A stretch of DNA of 21,321 bases from assembly GCA_016256075.1 (NCBI GenBank), contig SDVU01000095.1:1-21321 (forward strand). The letters run 5' to 3'. Of the stretch, positions 16,093-21,321 are shown one piece after another. Source of the stretch: Dictyocoela muelleri. Lineage: Eukaryota; Microsporidia. Both the position numbers and the translations under genes were made by a program. Below the pieces are notes generated by a model. The model was given only the letters and a program-made list of their open reading frames with translations. It was not told the origin of the DNA and searched no databases. How positions within the stretch are numbered: the first letter of the stretch is position 1; the number at the start of each line of letters is the position of its first letter.

Positions 16093-16368
16093 GTACTGAG
16101 TCCTTAAATGACTCAGAATTAGACCCCAAAAAGTTAATCAAAAAATAATAAAAAATTTGTTTTTGAAATAATCTCGACCTTATATTAGCGGAAATCATGT
16201 CTTTAAGGAAAGAAACTTATTAATATTTCTATTTTAGGAAATGACATTGTTAAGAAAAAAGTATATTTTCTTCTTATAAACCGAATTTATGCTATTATCA
16301 CGACGATATCCTTGCAAAACATATTTTTTATCATTTTTTGATTACCCTATTGGGCTCGATTGAGGTAA
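16093..16368. repeat. Foldback element A with AGAATTAG-CCCC ends
   Basis: The left arm runs from gtactgagtccttaaatgac through tcagaattagacccc, aatcaaaaaataataaaaaa and ctcgaccttatattagcgga; the right arm is its degraded inverse (atcacgacgatatccttgca, tttttatcattttttgatta, gggctcgattgaggt). The interior between arms is about 70 bp. It is homologous to the much better preserved element at 20796-21012. The arms are heavily diverged, so this is an old copy. Confidence 0.62.
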
Positions 16369-16456
16369 ATTAAAATAAAAAATCAATAGAATACTAGTTT
16401 TAAGTTTATTTTTTAACAGATTTTTTAGACCTTTAATCATTCATATGATATTATAT

Positions 16457-16724
16457 TGACGGACTCCGGAGAGATCCGTCCGGAAAAGAAGAAGTTGATT
16501 GTATAAAGAATAGGTTTTAACTCTGACTTTATTTAACTGTCGACGCGGAGTCGGATGTACGTTGGTTTGTTTGAATTTTTGGTATGTATGCGGGCATTGG
16601 GGTCTGTGTCTGGTTTATTTTTATATCTTTTATTTTCTAGAAATTTTCAGAGAAATTTCATTTCTTTTGATTTTTTAATTTGATCAATTTTTAAATTCTC
16701 AATACTGTCATTTGGTGTATGACG
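16457..16724 (-). repeat. 3' LTR of the Ty3/gypsy fossil
   Basis: About 268 bp, matching 20376-20644 throughout, including gagagatccgt and gaagaagttgattgtataaa. The integrase-bearing frame runs from the body into this LTR before it ends. Confidence 0.88.
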
Positions 16725-17700
16725 TCCTCCTCCCTCTAACAAAGGTTTTACATTCTTAATGTTATGTCTTATAATTCCCCTTCCCTCTTTGATCCAAATA
16801 TTTCCTGATTCGTTATTTATTTTAATTACTTCAAAAGGTCCCAGATATCTGTTTAAAATCTTATCGTTCACAGTATTTTTTTTCAATATCTTGTTGCCTT
16901 CGTGGTATTGAATCGCCTTCATTTTTTTCATTTAACATTCTTAACTCCCCTTTCTTTAGATTTTCTTCCATTGATTTGGATTTTTTTAAATTTCCACTTA
17001 TTTTTTTTTAAAATATCGAATATGGAATATCCGTTTAAAAACTCTATTGTGTATGCTCTTAGTATCGAATGATCCGAGAAGTTTAGATTTAATTTGATAT
17101 TTTTAATAACCACACTTAATGTGTTTCCCTTATTTATTCTTAAAATATTTGATATTGTGGAATTGTTCAATTCTGATATTATGTTCGCCATTGGATTATA
17201 GGGCGCAGTCTGTATATGAGATATATTATTTTTTCTTAAGAATTCTTTAAAATTTGTAAAATATATTGTCTTCCATTGTCTGATAAAAATATTTGGGGTT
17301 TCGGATATAATTCTAGCCACTTTTTTAACTTTTTAATTACTGAGCTTGATTTTATATTTTTTATGATGAAGACTCTTGAGAATCTACTGCAAATATCGGT
17401 TAAAGTAATAATATAAAAACATTCATGCTTTATTTTGGTATTAAAATGACTTGATTTAATAGGTCCGTAAATATCAGAACTTACGTATTGATTGGTGTTT
17501 CTGAATAAAGATATCCGGTACGTAGACCCATTTTGTTTATTGACTTTTTATTAATTTTGCAGTTATAGACGATTTAGTAATATCCTCAACTGATCTCTTT
17601 AGGTGATTTGCTGTAACATATTTGTTTATTGTTAGGTATAGCCTTTTAGGTCCTGGGGAGTGCTAAGTCTTCATGTAATTTTTTAAGAAAAATGTTTTTT
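16725..17700 (-). pseudogene. Integrase region of the Ty3/gypsy fossil
   Basis: Recognised by a core-domain stretch with the TAPYNPMAN-type motif and by a C-terminal YLGPFEVIKI segment, the GPY/F module typical of Ty3/gypsy (Metaviridae) integrases. Broken. Confidence 0.75.
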
Positions 17701-17799
17701 TTTCTCAGGTAGTATTAAACGACCTTTATTGTCCAACTTAAGTTCTGTACCACTTAATTTTCCTTTGAATAATTGTGTTTATTTGTCAAATATCTTCCA

Positions 17800-18300
17800 A
17801 TAACATGGTTTTGAGCTTTAATTCAGCATATATAGCCGTGAGATAGTATCCGTAATCACATTATTATTCCCTTCGATGCGCCGTAATTTATTATCATATT
17901 CTTCTAACAACAATGACCATCTTTGTTTTCTTTTTAAAAGGTCATTGTAGTGTAACAGATTCTTGTTATCCATATAAATAATGATCTTACAATATTATAT
18001 ACGGTTTAAAGAACTCAATTGACTTTAAAATGCCTAAAGTTCTTTTTCCATAGATGTATATTTTTGTTCAGTTGTTATTAATTTATGGCTATATAATCCG
18101 ATTATTTTTTCATTCTGTTTTAGAAAGTCGCCGAATGCACGGTACGATGCATCAGTTTCCAGTATAAATGTATGCGATGGATCTGTGTAGGCTAACATGG
18201 GTGAAGTTTTTTTTTCTTCTAATATCTTTGTGATTAAGGCTGCATTCTTATCGGTCTATTTCTTATAAGATTTGTTTTTCAACATATCCGTTGAAAACAG
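17800..18300 (-). pseudogene. RNase H region of the Ty3/gypsy fossil
   Basis: Pieces typical of the gypsy-type RNase H (an ETDAS-type motif near 18155, and a later DN-type motif near 17970) are visible on the minus strand between the reverse transcriptase and integrase blocks. Broken. Confidence 0.6.
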
Positions 18301-18449
18301 CGTCTTTTCGCTAAAATTTTTAAGAAAAGGCTTAAAATAGTTAAGAAATCCAAGTATTTCTTGTATTACTTTTTTATTATTAGTTTTTTTGTAATTCGAA
18401 GTCTTTAAGGGAGGATTTTTTGCTTTTATCCCGTCTTTTTATATTTTGT

Positions 18450-19090
18450 GGACTAAAAATTAAATTTCGCTTTTATATAGTTCACTTTTTAAATATTGAT
18501 CTTAATTTTATTTTTATTTATGATTGAAAGTACTTTTGAAGATGATCGTCATGTTCCTCTTTATTTTTTGAATAGATTATTATATCGTCTAAATATATTT
18601 TTACAAAGCATAATTTCGCATATATTGTATCTATGACTGTTGAAACATACGAGGTGTGTTAGTTAATCCAAACGTCATTCTCAATCACTCGTATTTCTCG
18701 TTTTTCAAGCAAAACGCCGTGTATTTTAGTGAAGCTGTGTTCATTTTTATTTGATAGTACCCCGATTTGAGGTCGAGTTTTGAAAATATCATAGATCCTT
18801 CAAACTGTCCTAATAAATCAGGTATTCTCGGGAATACATATTTATCATTTTGCGTTATATTATTCAGTTTTCTATAGTCTACCATAAGTCTTATTTATCC
18901 GTTCCGTTTCAAGATGGGGAATGCTGATGAGGTGAAGAATGATTTACTTAAGCAGATTATTTTATACTTTATTAATTGATCATTTAAACTCTTTGTCTTT
19001 TCTTTTAATCTCATTGGTATGCGAAAAGGTTTCATATTAATTATTGTGTTTTCTTTCAGGTTAATTTCGTGTTTAAAGTTCGGTATCAAT
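18450..19090 (-). pseudogene. Reverse transcriptase region of the Ty3/gypsy fossil
   Basis: Typical gypsy blocks are present: a KPFRIPMRLKEK-type leader, VDYRKLNNIT, and FSKLDLKSGYYQI, the first catalytic Asp block. Broken. Confidence 0.82.
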
Positions 19091-19428
19091 CCAATGTTTT
19101 TAATTTCAATGTCATTTTCTTCAATAATTCATTTACTTGGTCACTTATTCGATATTCTTGATGATTTTATATCTTACTGGATTATCACTTTTTATTCAAT
19201 TGAAGACTCATCGGTTCTAGGTTTTATTTCCAGTTTCTTACTCCCCCAATAAACCTTATTGTTTATAAAGTCTATCCTAGCATCGACATTCTTCAGAAAA
19301 TCAATACTTAAGATCAGAGGTTTCATTCAGTTAGCAGTTTTGTTCTAATTTCATATTTACGATCCGGAGCTTCACATGGGGATAACTGTATAATCACTCC
19401 TTTTCAGTGTATATTAGATCAGTATTTA

Positions 19429-19815
19429 CTAAATCAGCTCTTTTTTGAGAATTGTTGCATTGGCAAATTTATGTTTTACAGCGATTGATTGAGATATACG
19501 GCTATAAGAAGATCCGGTATTAAAGACTTCGTTGTATTTTTCATTTTTTATAAGTACTGGGATTACTAATATTTCCGGAACATCTTTTTTAATGTTAACG
19601 GCATAGTTTTTGTGGAGGCTCTTTGTTTCAACTTTTTTATCTCTTCTCTTACCTTTCATGACACGACAATCTGACGTAGTGTGATTGCAAATTACGTGGT
19701 CAGAACATTCTTTTACCCGCTCTTCACGTTTAGCTTTTCGTGATTTTTCACTATTTTCCTTTTCATTTGTAATTATATTCGAGTCTAATTGTTTATTAAG
19801 ATTTCCTCGGTACAT
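19429..19815 (-). pseudogene. Zinc-knuckle and protease region of the Ty3/gypsy fossil
   Basis: A CCHC-like knuckle is followed by an aspartic-protease-like TGSSYSRIS block. The remaining part toward the 5' LTR (19816-20375) shows no confident Gag match. Broken. Confidence 0.6.
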
Positions 19816-20375
19816 TTAATTATTTAATATGTTGCGCTTATCGAGGTTACATTTAACCCTGCTAATTCTAACTGGGTTTTAGATAAACCGGTATAAAAAG
19901 CTTCTTCGGCTTTTTTGTTTACTTGGTGGTTTGTCCAGTCTATACATATTAGAGTCTCTCACATATTTTAGAGTTATATTTCTTGTAGTCTCAGATAGTA
20001 ATAAAATAGTCTTGTCTTGTATTGGCCATCGTGTTTAGATACTTAATTTAATGCGCGCTAGGTATTTTTGCTTCATTACTGCATCTAATATTGAGGTACT
20101 GTTGTTAATCCATCGATTAAAACGAAATATTTCGTTCAATTGCTACTTTGAGAACTTCACCTGACGTGTTTTCATTCCGATTAGTAAGATCCCGTGTTTG
20201 TAAAAATTCTTCTCCTCACTTAAATAAATCTTGTTTATGTATATCTTGTAACATTGAGAAACTTATTCGTATTGATATTTCTGTGTTGGGTGGCGTGTGC
20301 ATAAATTAATTCTTTGTGAAAAAAACGATTCATCATCTTGGTGGTCTCTGAAGCCCTTTTTCGTTGAATTCAACT

Positions 20376-20644
20376 TGACGGACTCCGGAGAGATCCGTCT
20401 GAAAAGAAGAAGTTGATTGTATAAAGAATAGGTTTTAACTCAGACTTTATTAAACTGTCGACGCGTCATCGGATGCACGTTGGCTTCTTTGAAGTTTTGG
20501 TTTGTATGCTGGTGCATGGGGGTCTGTGTATGGGTTATTTTTATATCTTTTATTTTTTAGAAATTTCCAGAGAAATTTCATTTCTTTTGATTTTCTAATT
20601 TGATCAATTTTTAAATTTTCAATAATGTCATTTGGTGTATGACA
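20376..20644 (-). repeat. 5' LTR of the Ty3/gypsy fossil
   Basis: About 269 bp. In element orientation it starts TGTCATACACC and ends GGAGTCCGTCA. Directly inside it lies the 12-bp palindrome GTTGAATTCAAC (20363-20374) where a tRNA primer site would be expected. Confidence 0.88.
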
Positions 20645-20795
20645 ATATCTTTGTATAAATGATATTCTGAGTCTTTTATTAATATTAATATCATAATTTC
20701 ATTAAGTATCATTTTATTTATATTTTTCATAGGCTTTTACATGAATGTGAAAATTAAAAATAGTTATGCCGACAAAACTATTTTTTACCTTAACG
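20645..20795. other. AT-rich spacer between the LTR fossil and the foldback
   Basis: Non-coding. The word atagttatg at 20760-20768 recurs at 21041-21049 on the other side of the foldback and might be an old target duplication. Confidence 0.4.
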
Positions 20796-21012
20796 GACCC
20801 AGAATCAGTCCCTAAAAGGTAATCAAAAAAATGATAAAAATATGTTTTTGAAATGATCTCGACGTGATATTAGCGGAAATCGTGTCTTAAAATTTTTTTT
20901 GTCCTAAAAAAATTTTAAGACACGATTTCCGCTAATATCACGTCGAGATCATTTCAAAAACATATTTTTTATCATTTTTTTGATTACCTTTGTAGGGGAC
21001 TGATTCTGGGTC
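20796..21012. repeat. Foldback element B, near-perfect 105-bp arms
   Basis: A 217-bp hairpin: gacccagaatcagtcccta to cgtgtcttaaaattttttt on the left returns inverted on the right with only a few mismatches, around a spacer of under 10 nt. Shared words with element A (16093-16368), such as ctcgac-tgatattagcgga and aatcaaaaaa-tgataaaaa, show one family. Outside the right arm, atttgggggattcagtac is the inverse of the outer end of element A, so the true terminus probably lies near 21030. High arm identity means this copy is young or kept alike by gene conversion. Confidence 0.8.
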
Positions 21013-21040
21013 ATTTGGGGGATTCAGTACCGTAAATTAC

Positions 21041-21158
21041 ATAGTTATGACCGCTAATGTCATTCCCTAAATATTTATTAAAGAGTTAAGGAAGCGGGAA
21101 TCGCACCCCCATACTTAACTTTTACATTCAAGAGTGTTAACCACTGAGCTATCTGGCT
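21041..21158 (-). repeat. tRNA-headed SINE-like element, copy 4 (head only)
   Basis: On the minus strand the head has the A box TAGCTCAGTGG (21141-21151) and a B box GGTGCGATTCC (21097-21107), then tctttaataaatatttaggg and aatgacattagcggtcataa, as in copy 2. The body is missing: the copy stops at catagttat, where foldback element B begins. Head identity with copy 2 is about 85-90 percent by eye. Confidence 0.72.
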
Positions 21159-21202
21159 AAAAATATAATGTCTTATTAATTAATATTACTAAAATAAATC
21201 TT

Positions 21203-21296
21203 TAAATTTTTCTATGGCTTTACGAAAAAAACGAGAAATTCGTTTTTTCGCATTTTTTTGTCATTTTTGCGAAAAAACGACAAATTTTTTTAAATG
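21203..21296. repeat. CGAAAAAA-type nested hairpins
   Basis: The block cgaaaaaaacgagaaattcg then ttttttcg (21223-21250) folds on itself, and a third copy gcgaaaaaacgac follows at about 21269-21281; outer arms ttaaatttttc and aaatttttttaaa pair at a distance. Probably another small foldback element; its right side may run toward the window end. Confidence 0.45.
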
Positions 21297-21321
21297 ATTA
21301 ATATTAACAAATAATATATAA

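Larger units (their letters stand above)
16457..20644 (-). mobile_element. Ty3/gypsy LTR retrotransposon, broken
   Basis: A 4188-bp fossil with two LTRs in direct orientation and internal Pol blocks on the minus strand in the Ty3/gypsy order protease, reverse transcriptase, RNase H, integrase. LTR ends are TG...CA, and ATAT flanks both sides (16453-16456 and 20645-20648), a likely 4-bp target duplication. A purine-rich tract lies next to the 3' LTR. The two LTRs differ by roughly 8-9 percent by eye, so the insertion is fairly old. The coding part is broken in many places (well over ten) and short for the family; nothing in it is functional. Confidence 0.9.

Noticed and set aside
19019-19252. 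A 77-residue plus-strand open frame
   Set aside because: It lies opposite the Pol region of the Ty3/gypsy fossil and has no features of its own.

Overview
The window looks like a gene-poor, very AT-rich stretch of a small eukaryotic genome, most likely a microsporidian. Reasons: two conserved, intronless genes (a Hst3/Hst4-type sirtuin and a UBA-UBX protein) each have a CCCC tract 5-6 nt before the ATG, which is the CCC-type start signal known from microsporidia. Their 3' ends carry AATAAA at or just after the stop. The ISXO2-like and pogo-like transposases and the Ty3 element are also types common in transposon-rich microsporidia. Genus is a guess; large AT-rich genomes such as Hamiltosporidium or Edhazardia would fit.

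Layout. 1-2466 is non-coding apart from a foldback element (655-970), a decayed ISXO2-like transposase (about 1042-1870, minus) and a tRNA-like sequence (2095-2169, minus). 2467-4404 is a full-length but dead pogo/Tigger transposon with TA target duplications and CNGTCTTC termini. 4405-6940 is repeat land: a 797-bp element with 25-bp inverted ends (4746-5542), a 21-bp minisatellite (about 5908-6305) and an array of degenerate AACCCTTATTTTT units. 6938-8061 is a second ISXO2-like transposon from a different subfamily, with its inverted ends but a broken transposase. 8062-8212 is a foldback. 8300-9540 is a kilobase-scale inverted repeat of the same AACCCTTATTTTT arrays, followed by an AT-palindromic element (9613-10243) and a TCTATAACTTTGAAAAA minisatellite.

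The host genes lie at 10620-14952, all on the minus strand: a sirtuin with a long charged tail, a Cdc48/p97-type UBX adaptor, and an unrecognised protein with one N-terminal membrane segment. They are separately spaced; nothing shows they are co-transcribed.

From 13540 to the end there is a family of tRNA-headed SINE-like repeats: four copies, two of them in a head-out inverted pair with arms of 342 bp each. Two copies are interrupted by the same foldback element. A broken Ty3/gypsy LTR retrotransposon (16457-20644, minus) with LTRs about 8-9 percent diverged sits in this repeat cluster.

No novel multi-gene system is visible. The most original material is the repeat architecture: nested foldbacks, inverted SINE pair, and mirrored AACCCTTATTTTT arrays with a shared cap sequence.
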